Assembly (NCBI GenBank): GCA_022844135.1
Contig: JALHMG010000036.1
Coordinates: forward strand, 1 to 58,662
Source of the DNA: Lysobacterales bacterium
Lineage (GTDB): Bacteria > Pseudomonadota > Gammaproteobacteria > Xanthomonadales > SZUA-5
Length of the DNA: 58,662 bases
Direction: 5' to 3'
Part shown: in pieces, positions 33,546 through 42,790 of the stretch
Position numbering within the stretch: position 1 is the first letter of the stretch
Layout: each line of letters opens with the position of its first letter
The notes under the pieces: model-generated
The model's input: only the letters and a program-made list of their open reading frames with translations
Told to the model about the DNA's origin: nothing
Databases searched by the model: none
Translations under genes and position numbers: made by a program

Positions 33546-36500
33546 GGATGAGACTCCAGCAACTTGGGATTCAAATCGGCCTGCGGCAGCGCGTCGCGCC
33601 GGAACAGCAGCGCGTAGAGGGCCGGGATCAGTACCAGGGTGATCAAGGTGCCCAGCGCGAGACCGCCGATCATGGCTGCCGCCATCGGACGCCACAGTTC
33701 GCCGCCGAAAATAAACAACGGCAGCAGGCCGGCGACGCAGGTAAGCTTGGTCATCACGATCGGGCGCAGGCGCACAGCGGCGGCGGCAGCGATCGCCTCG
33801 GTCCGGTCTTTGCCCGCGGCCCGTTCTTCGACGATGCGCTCCAGAAGCAGCACCGCGTTGTTGACGATGATGCCGGCTAACGCCAACAGGCCCAGCGTGG
33901 CCGTGTAACTCATCGGCTGTCCTGTGGCCGCCAGACCGCAGGTGGCACCGATCAGCACAAACGGCATCGAGGCGAGGATGATGAATGTCTTGCGCAGACT
34001 GCCGAACTGCCACAGGAACAGCGCGGCCATGCCGAGAATCGCCAGCGGGAAGTAAGTGACGAGTCCGGCGTTCGCCTCGACGCTTTCCTCGATTTCGCCG
34101 CCGAGTTGCACGGCATGCTCAGCGGGCAGCCCGAGCCCGTCGATGGTTGCCGCCATTGCGTCGACGATCGCCTGCGCCGTCATCTCCGGGTGGCGCGCAG
34201 AGACTGTGATCACCGGGCTCTGGTTGCGTCTGATGAGCACGCTCGGCTGGTCGGCGATTTGCACACGCGCGATCTGGCCCAGCGGCACAGCGCCGCGTAC
34301 GCCAACGATCGGCATGGTCTGCAGGCGTTCCGGCCCGAGGCGTTCTTGCGCCGGGGCGCGCAGCAGCACCGGCACCTGGATGTCGCCCTGCCGCATGACC
34401 GTAGCCTGGGCGCCGCCATAGGCCGCCTCAAGCGCCCGGGCGATATCGGCAGTGGTCACCCCGGCGCTCTGCGCGCGAATCGGATCGACGTCGACCGACA
34501 GGCGCAGAATGCGATCCTCGGCGTCGTCCTTGACATCGACCATGCCGGGAACTGCGATCAGCGCTTTGCGCAGCCGACTCGATGCAGCCTGCAGTGCAGC
34601 CCGATCAGGGCCGGTGAGCCGAAATACCGCGGTGCCCGCCTCAGACACGCCGAGCGAGAAGCGCTTGGGCTCGATGCGCGCTGCAGGAAACTGGGTGGAC
34701 AGGTCGGCGCGAAGCTGTTCGACGGTTGCGTCGAGGTCGGCACCCGGATCGAGGTTGACCACCGCATAGGCACGGTGTGCCGCAGGCGTGGGCGGATTCA
34801 GGCTCAAGATGAAGCGCGGACCGCCGTCGCCCACATAGACTACGTTGCCGCGCAATTGTGGGTGGGCTTCACGGTCGGCCAGGCGCGCCGACAGGCGCTG
34901 AGCGAGGGCCAGCGTCTCCCGCGAGGATGCGCCGGCGGGCAGCTCCACAGGAATCTGCAGCTGCTTACGGGCCGATGGCGACAACAGTTCGGTCGGCAGC
35001 AATGCAGATGCTGCGATCGCCGCAACCAGCAGAGCAAACATGGCGGCGGCGACGGCGGCCGGGTGGCGCAAGATCAGGCGCACCTTGACCACGTACCAAT
35101 CGCGCACTTTCGCGATCAGCCCATGATCTTCATGGCCAGGGGCGGCCTTGCCCGCGAACATCCGCGCGGTGACCGCGGTAAAGGTCAATGCGAGAAATAG
35201 CGATAACAACAGCGTGGCTGCCAGCACGATGGCCAGGCTGCGCATGTACTCGGCCGTTTCGCTGGCGCCAGCCACCAAAGGTGCGAAGGCAAAGATGATC
35301 GCCAACGACGAAACCAGCAGTGGGCCGGCCATGGTCTCGCCAGCGGCGCGCGCCGCAGCATCGGGCTCCTCGCCTTCGCCGACGCGGCGCTGGTAGTCCT
35401 CCACCACTACGATGGCGTTGTCGACGAACAATCCCAGCGAAATGATGATCGCGCCTATCGACACGGTGTGTAGTTCGATTCCGGCGACGCGCATCACGAC
35501 CAGCGTACCCAGCACGGTCAGAGGCACGATCAATCCCGTCACCATGCCTGCGCGCCAGCCCAGGAACACCACCACCACCAGCATGACGATGACGATGGTC
35601 TCGACGAAGATCTGGCCGACCCTGGTGAGATCCTCGGCGACCACTTCGCTCTGATCGGTCACTGCGTCCAGACGCATTCCCGCAGGCAAGTCGGCCTGAA
35701 TCGCGGCTGCAGCGTCGCGCAATGTGGCCACGAACTGGTTGACGTTGAGTCCGGCCCGCATCGAAGCGGCAAGCACGATCGCCGGCTTGCCCTCATAAAT
35801 GGCAGCGACCTGCGGCGGGTCCTGAGCCATCTGGCGAATCTCGCCCAACGCGGCGAGAGCAATCGCCGTGCCGTCGGCGAGAGAAAACTGGACGGTTGCG
35901 AGGGCTGCCACGTCGGGCACATCGCCGGTGGGTTCGAGCGCGAGCACACGGCCATCGGTCTCGATCTCGCCCGAAGGCGCGATCACGTTGCGCTCGGCCA
36001 GCGTTGTCGCAACGGCCTCGATCGATAGCCCATGCGCCGCCAGCCGAGCAGGCGACAGCTCGACGTAAACCCGCTCCTCGCGCACCCCGTGCAACGAAAT
36101 CTGCTCCACGCCGGGCTGGGTCTGCAGGCGCCCGCGCACCCGTCGCGCCCAGTCCCGCAACTGGCCGGCGGAATAGCCCTCGCCAGTGAGCGCCAGCGTG
36201 AATACCGAGACCCGGCCAAACTCATCGTTGACGATCGGGCCGATCGTGCCCACGGGCAATACGCTGGCGGCGTCGCTGGCCTTGGCGCGCAAACGCTGCC
36301 ACACCGCCGGCAGCCGTTCGGGCGACGTGTCCGGGTGCAGCGCGACGTAGATATAGGTGGCGCCCGGTCGGACCACCGTGTCGATGGTCTTGACCTCAGC
36401 GATCTCGCGAACGCGTTCTTCGATCGGGCGCGCGACAAGTTGCTCGACGCGCTCTGAGGACGCGCCTGGAAAATACGCCTCCACGGTGGCGATGCGGGTT

Positions 36501-36622
36501 GGTACCGTGGGTTCCTCGGTGGCGGGGAACCCAAACAGACTGACGATGCCGGCGATCATCAGTCCTGCTGCGGCGGCCAGGGTGAATCGCGCGCGTTTGA
36601 GTGCGGTTGCGGTGATGGACAT
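33542..36622 (-). CDS. RND efflux pump inner-membrane subunit (AcrB/MexB superfamily)
   Basis: About 1026 residues with the RND layout: one N-terminal helix, a large porter loop (VEAYFPGASSERVEQLVARPIEERV), a helix bundle containing FVDNAIVVVEDYQRR with the proton-relay Asp, a second large loop, and a C-terminal bundle with LGLLALAGIIVNNAVLLLERI. It exports small molecules with proton influx. The ATG at 36622 was chosen because ggag lies seven bases upstream; the ATG two codons earlier would leave only one base. Sequence features are nearer the HAE1-like than the metal-efflux branch, but the drug spectrum cannot be read from sequence. Confidence 0.95.
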   Translation of the reverse strand: MSITATALKRARFTLAAAAGLMIAGIVSLFGFPATEEPTVPTRIATVEAYFPGASSERVEQLVARPIEERVREIAEVKTIDTVVRPGATYIYVALHPDTSPERLPAVWQRLRAKASDAASVLPVGTIGPIVNDEFGRVSVFTLALTGEGYSAGQLRDWARRVRGRLQTQPGVEQISLHGVREERVYVELSPARLAAHGLSIEAVATTLAERNVIAPSGEIETDGRVLALEPTGDVPDVAALATVQFSLADGTAIALAALGEIRQMAQDPPQVAAIYEGKPAIVLAASMRAGLNVNQFVATLRDAAAAIQADLPAGMRLDAVTDQSEVVAEDLTRVGQIFVETIVIVMLVVVVFLGWRAGMVTGLIVPLTVLGTLVVMRVAGIELHTVSIGAIIISLGLFVDNAIVVVEDYQRRVGEGEEPDAAARAAGETMAGPLLVSSLAIIFAFAPLVAGASETAEYMRSLAIVLAATLLLSLFLALTFTAVTARMFAGKAAPGHEDHGLIAKVRDWYVVKVRLILRHPAAVAAAMFALLVAAIAASALLPTELLSPSARKQLQIPVELPAGASSRETLALAQRLSARLADREAHPQLRGNVVYVGDGGPRFILSLNPPTPAAHRAYAVVNLDPGADLDATVEQLRADLSTQFPAARIEPKRFSLGVSEAGTAVFRLTGPDRAALQAASSRLRKALIAVPGMVDVKDDAEDRILRLSVDVDPIRAQSAGVTTADIARALEAAYGGAQATVMRQGDIQVPVLLRAPAQERLGPERLQTMPIVGVRGAVPLGQIARVQIADQPSVLIRRNQSPVITVSARHPEMTAQAIVDAMAATIDGLGLPAEHAVQLGGEIEESVEANAGLVTYFPLAILGMAALFLWQFGSLRKTFIILASMPFVLIGATCGLAATGQPMSYTATLGLLALAGIIVNNAVLLLERIVEERAAGKDRTEAIAAAAAVRLRPIVMTKLTCVAGLLPLFIFGGELWRPMAAAMIGGLALGTLITLVLIPALYALLFRRDALPQADLNPKLLESHP

Positions 36623-36650
36623 GGTCATTCTCCGATGGCGACGGCTGCGC

Positions 36651-37730
36651 TCAGCGCACGGCGACAGGTCGCACCCGCGTACCAGCGGAAAGGAACGCGC
36701 CTCCCGCGGCCACCACGCGGTCGCCGGGTTCGGTCGATCCCGTTACCAGCGCGCCAGCGTCGGTGACCGCCAGCAGCTCGATCGCAACTTCGCGCACATG
36801 GTTGTCGTCGTCCACCTGCAGCAAGTGCCGCAACCCATCGCGACCGCTGAGCACCGCGCCCAGCGGCACCATCGCATCCGCAACTTGGCACGAAGCGGTG
36901 CTGAACACCACCTCGACCGGCGTGCCGGCGCTCGGGGCGTTCGAAAGGATTTCCAGCCGCGCGTCGCGCGCCCCCGCGGTGCCAGCGCGCGCGCTGACGC
37001 CCAGGACGCGCGCCTCGCCCTCGCCACCGTTGAACCAGAACCGCACCTGGGCGCCGGGCGCCACAGCGGCCGAAGCCGGCACCAGCACTGCGATATCCCG
37101 AGGACCGGAGCTTTCGATCTCGATCAGTGCCTCGCCAGCGGCGACGGACTGCGATAGTTCGACGTGGCGAACTGCGATGACGCCGTCGATTGGGGCGCGA
37201 ACCATTGCATCGCGCAAAGCGCGCCGGCTGATTTCAGCGCTCGCGCGGGCAGCATCGAGTGATTTCTGCGCACTCGCAGCTTCCGCCGCAAGTGCATCGC
37301 GGTCGGCAGCGCTGGCCACACCGGCCTCCACCAGTCCTCGCGTGCGCGCCAGCGCAGCCTCGCGTTCCGCAGCTGCGGCAGCCGAGCGAGCGACCTCCGC
37401 CTCGGCCGCGATTAACTGGAGCCTGAGTGGTTCACGATCGATGGTGACCAGTAACGCGCCGCGACGGACGCGGGCGCCCACGTCGGCGTGCAAACGGACG
37501 ATGCGCCCTGCGGCCTCCGACGTAACCACATGCGGATGGCGGCCGCGCACCAACCCGGTGGCGCGCAGCGCCGGATCAATAGGCGCGGATGCCGTGGCGA
37601 CGAGCGCAATCGGCTCGATCGGTGCCGCCCGTGGCGTTTCGCTTGCGCAGCCTGTCATGGTCGACACCATCGCCGCATAGAGGGCTGCTGCGAAAACGAT
37701 ACGCTTGTAGTTAAGTGAGGGCTCACTCAT
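36651..37730 (-). CDS. RND efflux periplasmic adaptor lipoprotein
   Basis: A 359-residue adaptor. The N-terminus has a lipobox TMTGC with Cys28. The barrel-sandwich entry is LHADVGARVRRGALLVTI, followed by an Ala/Glu/Arg helical hairpin and the return VRAPIDGVIAVRHVELSQSVAAGEAL, then beta-barrel and membrane-proximal domains. It links the RND pump at 33542-36622 with the outer-membrane factor. A palindrome, agtgag-gg-ctcact (37714-37727), sits on codons 2-6 and may be an operator or a mere coincidence. TetR lies 53 bp upstream on the same strand. Confidence 0.93.
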   Translation of the reverse strand: MSEPSLNYKRIVFAAALYAAMVSTMTGCASETPRAAPIEPIALVATASAPIDPALRATGLVRGRHPHVVTSEAAGRIVRLHADVGARVRRGALLVTIDREPLRLQLIAAEAEVARSAAAAAEREAALARTRGLVEAGVASAADRDALAAEAASAQKSLDAARASAEISRRALRDAMVRAPIDGVIAVRHVELSQSVAAGEALIEIESSGPRDIAVLVPASAAVAPGAQVRFWFNGGEGEARVLGVSARAGTAGARDARLEILSNAPSAGTPVEVVFSTASCQVADAMVPLGAVLSGRDGLRHLLQVDDDNHVREVAIELLAVTDAGALVTGSTEPGDRVVAAGGAFLSAGTRVRPVAVR

Positions 37731-37783
37731 ACATTAATGCTCCTTTTGGTTCGGGCGCAGGGCCCGCAGATCAATGGGAAGGG

Positions 37784-38422
37784 TCAGGGTCGGGAGCGGG
37801 CGCCTATCGCTCGCCGGACGAGATCGATCGAGCCGCGGACAAAAGTCTGTGGGTCAGCGTTGGGCAGCGACAAACGACTGAACGCACCATCGAGAAACGC
37901 ATTGATGTACTCGGCAACCGCCACGGGGTCGAGCTGAGCGTCGATGCTGCCTTGCGCCTGGCTGCGTCGGATCACCTGCGCGAGGGCGCGAATGATCCGC
38001 CGCTCGGCGGCGAGAAACACCTCGGCGATGCCGGCATCGCGCGCAGCTTCGGCAAGGATTTCCAAACGCAAGTGCGCAATCTGTGGTGTTTTGGCATCGC
38101 GCACCATCTCCATCGCCACTTGTTCCAGCCCGTCCAGCAGATCCGCAGCGCGGCCGGCTTGTTCGATCAGATTCAGGTCGGCATCCAGTTCATGCTCGAT
38201 CAGTGCGATCACCAGATCGTGCTTGGTCGGAAAGTACTGGTACAGCCCAGCGACGCTGATGCCCGCTTCGTTGCTGATCTCTGCCGTGCTCGATGCGTGG
38301 AAGCCGCGGCGCACGAAACAGCGCCGCGCCGCTTCGAGAATCTGCTGACTGCGCTCGGCGCGCGCCTCGGAGTTCACGGGACGGCCGCGTCGGGTCGATG
38401 TTGAGCGTCGAGTGTTCTTCAT
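37784..38422 (-). CDS. TetR family transcriptional regulator
   Basis: A 212-residue regulator with a basic N-terminal arm, a helix-turn-helix (about residues 25-70: ILEAARRCFVRRGFHASSTAEISNEAGISVAGLYQYFPTKHDLV) and a helical ligand domain. It leads the RND efflux operon and most likely represses it, with derepression by the pump's substrate, as in AcrR/MexR-type systems. A palindrome lies nine bases upstream of its start, which fits autoregulation. Confidence 0.93.
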   Translation of the reverse strand: MKNTRRSTSTRRGRPVNSEARAERSQQILEAARRCFVRRGFHASSTAEISNEAGISVAGLYQYFPTKHDLVIALIEHELDADLNLIEQAGRAADLLDGLEQVAMEMVRDAKTPQIAHLRLEILAEAARDAGIAEVFLAAERRIIRALAQVIRRSQAQGSIDAQLDPVAVAEYINAFLDGAFSRLSLPNADPQTFVRGSIDLVRRAIGARSRP

Positions 38423-38430
38423 GGCGCATA

Positions 38431-38448
38431 TTAGTAAGTGCTCCCTAA
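38431..38448. promoter_or_regulatory. Candidate TetR operator
   Basis: An 18-bp inverted repeat, TTAGTAAG-TG-CTCCCTAA, has half-sites of the form TTAGNNAG. It lies nine bases upstream of the TetR start in an AT-richer patch that probably contains the promoter. Binding by this TetR is inferred from position and symmetry. Confidence 0.5.
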
Positions 38449-38462
38449 CATAAAGTCAAGAG

Positions 38463-38891
38463 CCGCCGTGCGCTAGTGTGGTGTCCCAAAAATAACTGGA
38501 AGAAATGTCCGATGGATTTCGGCCCGAGGCAAGCAAGTCCGTGGTGAAGCTGGGTACAGGCGACTCAGCGTCACGCGCAAGGTCAGTTAACGACGCCGTC
38601 CCCGCCGCAGCAGAAACTGCGCGTATCGATGTAGACAAGATGGGAACAATTGATCGCGCGTGGATTCAACCTTTCGTGGCTGCAACTCGCACGCTGAACC
38701 GTCCATCTGCGGCGAGCACGGTGTTCCCTGTTTGTATACGCCGGACCAGATCGAATGGGGCCACGTGAACGCATGGCGTCCGGCGTCCGTTTCGCTGTCT
38801 GTTTGCCTCGGACTTACGCGAAGCGCACCGCCGCCACACCGGCGCACGCCGCCATCGTTGTCCTGATAACTGCCGGGCCAGCAACCGCCGG
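38463..38891. other. 429-bp stretch without a recognised gene
   Basis: Several overlapping frames are open here on both strands, but none has protein-like composition, a ribosome site or a family I recognise. It separates the TetR/RND block from the kinase modules. It could hold a decayed mobile sequence, but no inverted ends were found. Confidence 0.4.
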
Positions 38892-39326
38892 TCAGAACGA
38901 TGCAATGCACTCGGCGAGCATTTGTGCGCTGGCGAAAGAATGGCCGTTGATGGTCCATCGCGCCACGACCTGTTGGGCTCCGTTGGCGCAAGGAACGAAC
39001 AGCGAATGGCCGGTCGGGTTTAGCGGATGCGTGCCCAGCTGGTTACTGACGGCGTACTCGTAGTGCGCGCCTAAATGCGAATAACGCAGTTCGCACCAAT
39101 GGCCGCCTGTTGTCTCTGTGCACTGGAGGACGTCGATGAGGCCGGGCGCCGCGCAGATCTCGCAGACTTCCTCTGGCTGATCCGGAAACGGAACGGCGCC
39201 CGGCACGGCGATCAGCGGCACGGTGCCGGCAGGACAGTGCAGCGGGCCACCCTGCACATGGCAGTCCTCGGTGGCATGGACAGCGCTGCCGAGCAACATC
39301 GACAGCGACAGGACCAGGTGCTTCAT
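38892..39326 (-). CDS. Secreted cysteine-rich protein
   Basis: A 144-residue protein with signal peptide MKHLVLSLSMLLGSAVHA and eight cysteines in the mature part (for example EDCHVQGGPLHCPAG, CEICAAPG), suggesting disulfide bonds in the periplasm or outside. I do not recognise the family. The start at 39326 has a clear ggag in ctggagtgaaccc. It lies 64 bp downstream of the first kinase gene on the same strand and is probably part of the ECF-kinase transcription unit, perhaps as an effector or target. Confidence 0.75.
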   Translation of the reverse strand: MKHLVLSLSMLLGSAVHATEDCHVQGGPLHCPAGTVPLIAVPGAVPFPDQPEEVCEICAAPGLIDVLQCTETTGGHWCELRYSHLGAHYEYAVSNQLGTHPLNPTGHSLFVPCANGAQQVVARWTINGHSFASAQMLAECIASF

Positions 39327-39390
39327 GGGTTCACTCCAGATAGTTTGATGGGCAGCAACATAGCGACGGCTTCTGCGGGCCGATAGCAGT

Positions 39391-41928
39391 TCAGCGGGAT
39401 GAATCCGAGGTTGGTGCTGTGTTGGAGGTAGACGCGGAATCTGGAGCTGCCGTCGGCCAATCCTCCCGACGAAAGGTGCAATCCTGTCGCGACGCACATG
39501 AGGCGTCGGCCAGCAGCGCCGCATAACGACCTGCATTGGTGCGATTCCCTTCTTGAGCGATCAAGCGTCCGTCGGCTTCTTCCAGCAGCGCCAGGGCCGC
39601 GCGGTGCTCGCCACGATCGAGCAGCGATTGTGCCAGGAACAAGCGGATGGCCATCGTCGTGTCGTGCTGCGCACCTGGCCCCGCCAGCGCATCGCGCAGC
39701 GCTTCGCTCAGCATCGTGCCGGCGCTCACGGACTGCGGATCCTGTTCACGGAGCGCTTGCGCCAGATTGATTCGGACGCGCAGCGTGTTGATATGGCTGG
39801 GCCCGGTGCTATCCAGCCATAGCCGCAGGCTGCGTTCCTGTTCGCGAATCGATTCCTCGATGCGGCCAGCATGCTTCAAGGTGAGCGCCAGACTGTTCGC
39901 GGCGCGCGCCGCCAGCGTGTTGTCCTCGCCATACCAGGCGCGGATGTTCTGATCCAGTGTGCGCGCCATCTGCAACGCTTCATCGGCGCGCCGCAGACGG
40001 ACCAGCACATCGATCCGGCGCAAGCGGGTCAACGCCAGCGCCGGGTGATCGGCGGGCAGGCTGGCGGACTGCCACTCGATACAACGATCGAGGATCCGCA
40101 ATGCCTCCTCGTAACGGCCGGACAGGCGCCACGCATCGGCCAATTGCCAACGCAATCCGGTGGCGCGGCGATCGCGCGCATCATTCGTCGCGGTCAACTC
40201 GAGCATGGGCTGCAACACCGCGATGGCCTGCTTCGGCTGCAGCATCTGGTTGTACCAGCGCCCGCGCAGCAGCGCCCACGCCGGGTCCTGCCGAACGCGA
40301 TTGGCGTGTAGATCGAGCAAGCGCCCGGCGGCCGCCAGATCGCCGGCCTCCAAGCGAGTTTCCACTTGCAGGCGCTCGAGTTCCGGCAGCATGCCGGCGG
40401 CATCGGGGTCCTGGCGCACAGCGGCCATCGCGCGATCGACACGCGCCAGCGCCTCGCCCGGTTGACCGATGGCCAGGTGTACCTCGGCCAGCATCTGATT
40501 GAGCTCGGCCTGCAGAACCGGGTGCGCGGCGAACTCGGAATCGAGACGCGGCGTCGCCGCACGCAGAATGTCGCGCGCAGTGACCGTGGCGCCGGCGGTT
40601 TGACCGGGATCGGCGGCAAGGAAGGCGTCGCGCAACACTTGCAGCGCCGCCTGCGCGCGATCGCGCTCGGCCGCCAAGGCGGCTGCGTGCAGCACGGCCG
40701 TGACCGCAAAGCCGATCAGCAAAGCCGCCAGGGCTGCGCCTAAGGAAACCACAAGCCGATGACGCTGCAGGAAGCGCCATACGCGATACGTAGTCGCGCC
40801 GCCACGGGCACGCACCGGACGCTGCTCCAGATAGGCGTTTAGATCGTCGATCAGCGCTGCCATGCTGGCATAGCGCTCGCCAGGCTCTTTGCGCAGACAG
40901 CCTTGCACGATGGCCTCAAGATCGCGATCCAGGCGGCGTATCAGCTCCGCCTTCCCGGCATAGCTGCGGGCACGCGCGAGCTCTGGCCCCGCCTGCGCGG
41001 CGCGTGCGCGCATGGGGGGCGGAATGCTGTCGCGCACCCGGCGTTCGGCCTCTGCCGCTGAGCACCCTTCGACATCGATGGGCAAGGAACCGGAGAGCAG
41101 CTCGTACATCAACGCGCCGAAGCCGTAAACGTCGACCGCGACTGTCATCGGCCCGCCCAGATGTTGCTCTGGTGCGGCATAGGCGGGGGTGAGACGTCGA
41201 TCTTGAGTAGCGGTGGCGAGGCTGGATTCGTCCAGCCAGCGTGCAATCCCGAAGTCGAGCAGCTTGACCTTGCCGTGACGGTCGATCATCACGTTCTCTG
41301 GCTTGAGATCACGATGCAGGATCAGATTGGCGTGGGCGTGCGCAATCGCCTGCGCGGCTTCGATAAGCAATCGTATTCGCGCCGGAACATCCAATTGCTG
41401 GGTATCGCACCAGCTGCGTATCGATGCACCCTCGATGCGCTCCATGACCACAAAGGGAACGCCTTCCGGTGTCAAGCCGCTGTCCAGCCACCGACAAATT
41501 CCCGGATGGACGCAACGCCGCAAGCTATCGACTTCGCGCTGAAAGCGATCTCGAGCTGCCGCATCCTGCGGCGCACGCTGCATCAACTTGAGCGCCAACG
41601 GATGGCCGGGTTGGTCGACCGCTTCGGCTGCGAATACGATCCCCATGCCGCCACGTCCGATCTCCGCGCTCAGCCGGTATGCACCGATCTGAGCGGGTTT
41701 TGTGTCAGGCACCAGGATGGCGGTCAAGGCAGTAGCGGCGGCCTGTTCGAGCGCGTTGTCGCTGACCTCGTGCTGGTGCCAGAGCCGATGCAATTGAGTG
41801 GCAAGCTCAGGATGGGTTGCCGCCAGTTGTTCAAGATGCGCCTTGCGTGCCGGCGCATCCATGTCGAGCAGGCGATCGAATTCGACCGCCAGACTGGCGA
41901 GTGCCGGGATGGATGGCGATGCGACCAT
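39391..41928 (-). CDS. Transmembrane Ser/Thr protein kinase with TPR domain (module 1)
   Basis: An 845-residue Hanks-type kinase. The order is a helical N-terminal region (1-80, with FDRLLDMDAPARKAHLEQL), a kinase domain (about 82-370) with GRGGMG at 91-96, the ATP Lys near 114, HRD at 205-207 and DFG at 225-227, a transmembrane helix (about 392-416), and a TPR-rich extracytoplasmic region to the end. All catalytic motifs are intact. Its start overlaps the sigma factor stop (TAATG), so sigma and kinase are coupled. By analogy with PknT-EcfP of Vibrio parahaemolyticus, it probably phosphorylates and activates that sigma factor. No anti-sigma gene is present. Confidence 0.93.
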   Translation of the reverse strand: MVASPSIPALASLAVEFDRLLDMDAPARKAHLEQLAATHPELATQLHRLWHQHEVSDNALEQAAATALTAILVPDTKPAQIGAYRLSAEIGRGGMGIVFAAEAVDQPGHPLALKLMQRAPQDAAARDRFQREVDSLRRCVHPGICRWLDSGLTPEGVPFVVMERIEGASIRSWCDTQQLDVPARIRLLIEAAQAIAHAHANLILHRDLKPENVMIDRHGKVKLLDFGIARWLDESSLATATQDRRLTPAYAAPEQHLGGPMTVAVDVYGFGALMYELLSGSLPIDVEGCSAAEAERRVRDSIPPPMRARAAQAGPELARARSYAGKAELIRRLDRDLEAIVQGCLRKEPGERYASMAALIDDLNAYLEQRPVRARGGATTYRVWRFLQRHRLVVSLGAALAALLIGFAVTAVLHAAALAAERDRAQAALQVLRDAFLAADPGQTAGATVTARDILRAATPRLDSEFAAHPVLQAELNQMLAEVHLAIGQPGEALARVDRAMAAVRQDPDAAGMLPELERLQVETRLEAGDLAAAGRLLDLHANRVRQDPAWALLRGRWYNQMLQPKQAIAVLQPMLELTATNDARDRRATGLRWQLADAWRLSGRYEEALRILDRCIEWQSASLPADHPALALTRLRRIDVLVRLRRADEALQMARTLDQNIRAWYGEDNTLAARAANSLALTLKHAGRIEESIREQERSLRLWLDSTGPSHINTLRVRINLAQALREQDPQSVSAGTMLSEALRDALAGPGAQHDTTMAIRLFLAQSLLDRGEHRAALALLEEADGRLIAQEGNRTNAGRYAALLADASCASRQDCTFRREDWPTAAPDSASTSNTAPTSDSSR

Positions 41929-42512
41929 TATCCTGCGCTCGATTCGCCCTGCAAGGCCAGGCGCTCGCGCAGAAAGGCACGTGCGAACTGCCAGTGACGA
42001 CCGATACTGCGCACCGAAATGCCGGTGAGCCCGGCAATCGCCTCGGCCTCCAGGCCGCAGTAAAGCTTAAGCTCGACGATGCGGGCGATCTCCGGCAGCG
42101 ATCGTTCGAGTTCGCTTAGCGCCTGCTCCAGCGCCAGCCAATCGATGCTGTCGCCCACTTGCGGATGCTCGTCGCAAGCAAGGCTGTCAAGTTCGACGAG
42201 ATCGAGATCGCCGCCGCGTTTTTGCGCCAGACGCTCGCGTTGGTAATCGACGATGACCCGGCGCATCAGCAGCGCCACCAGAGCGAAGAAGTGCTGCCGG
42301 TTGGCAAAGCCATCGAGCTGCTGATCGAGCAAACGCAAATATGCCTCGTGGGCGACTTCGGTGGCGCGCAGGGTCATGCGACCTGCCTGCTGACGCAGCT
42401 GCTGTCGCGCGATTGCCCGCAACTGCGGATAAACAGCTTCCACCAAACTTGCGCTCGGCGCATCGCCGCTGCTGCGCCAGCGCCTTAGTTCCTCGGTAAT
42501 GGACATCACCAC
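41928..42512 (-). CDS. ECF-type RNA polymerase sigma factor (kinase-linked, module 1)
   Basis: A 194-residue sigma factor with region 2 (VYPQLRAIARQQLR, RQHFFALVALLMRRVIVDYQRERLAQKRGGD) and region 4 (LPEIARIVELKLYCGLEAEAIAGLTGISVRSIGRHWQFARAFLRERL). It resembles the TIGR02999/ECF43-like group. Where normal ECF factors have an acidic DAED-like segment before the QETF helix, this one reads TLRATEVAHEAYLRL, with Thr47 and Thr51. In EcfP, phosphorylation of a threonine at that region supplies the missing charge. Start may be 42512 or 42506. It is coupled to the kinase gene downstream and divergent from a secreted-protein gene. Confidence 0.92.
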   Translation of the reverse strand: MVMSITEELRRWRSSGDAPSASLVEAVYPQLRAIARQQLRQQAGRMTLRATEVAHEAYLRLLDQQLDGFANRQHFFALVALLMRRVIVDYQRERLAQKRGGDLDLVELDSLACDEHPQVGDSIDWLALEQALSELERSLPEIARIVELKLYCGLEAEAIAGLTGISVRSIGRHWQFARAFLRERLALQGESSAG

Positions 42513-42790
42513 TCCCTGGCGTTGCTCATAGACGCATTCTCGTCGGGTCTACTCGGGCATCCGCTCGCCGCTGTGCGATTTGAGAGCGGCGAGATCGCCT
42601 GGCTGCCTCAGGGCCAACCTTCGCGCCGCAAGCAGCCGCAAACCGCGTGGCCGACAGTCGATTCGGATTCCGCGTAGCTGATTGGAACCCATCGGACCGA
42701 CCGCAAGCAGAAGGTCGGCCAATGGATTTTCTGCGCCGCCGCTCAGCGCGGCGCCTTGATTCCCTCGTCCTTTTCCGGAGCAATGATTCC

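Noticed and set aside
34106-35200. 364-codon plus-strand frame
   Set aside because: It is antisense to the RND pump and has no recognisable protein features.
38505-38991. Overlapping frames between tetR and the secreted protein
   Set aside because: They are short, mutually overlapping, without a family or a ribosome site, and I could not find ends of an insertion sequence.
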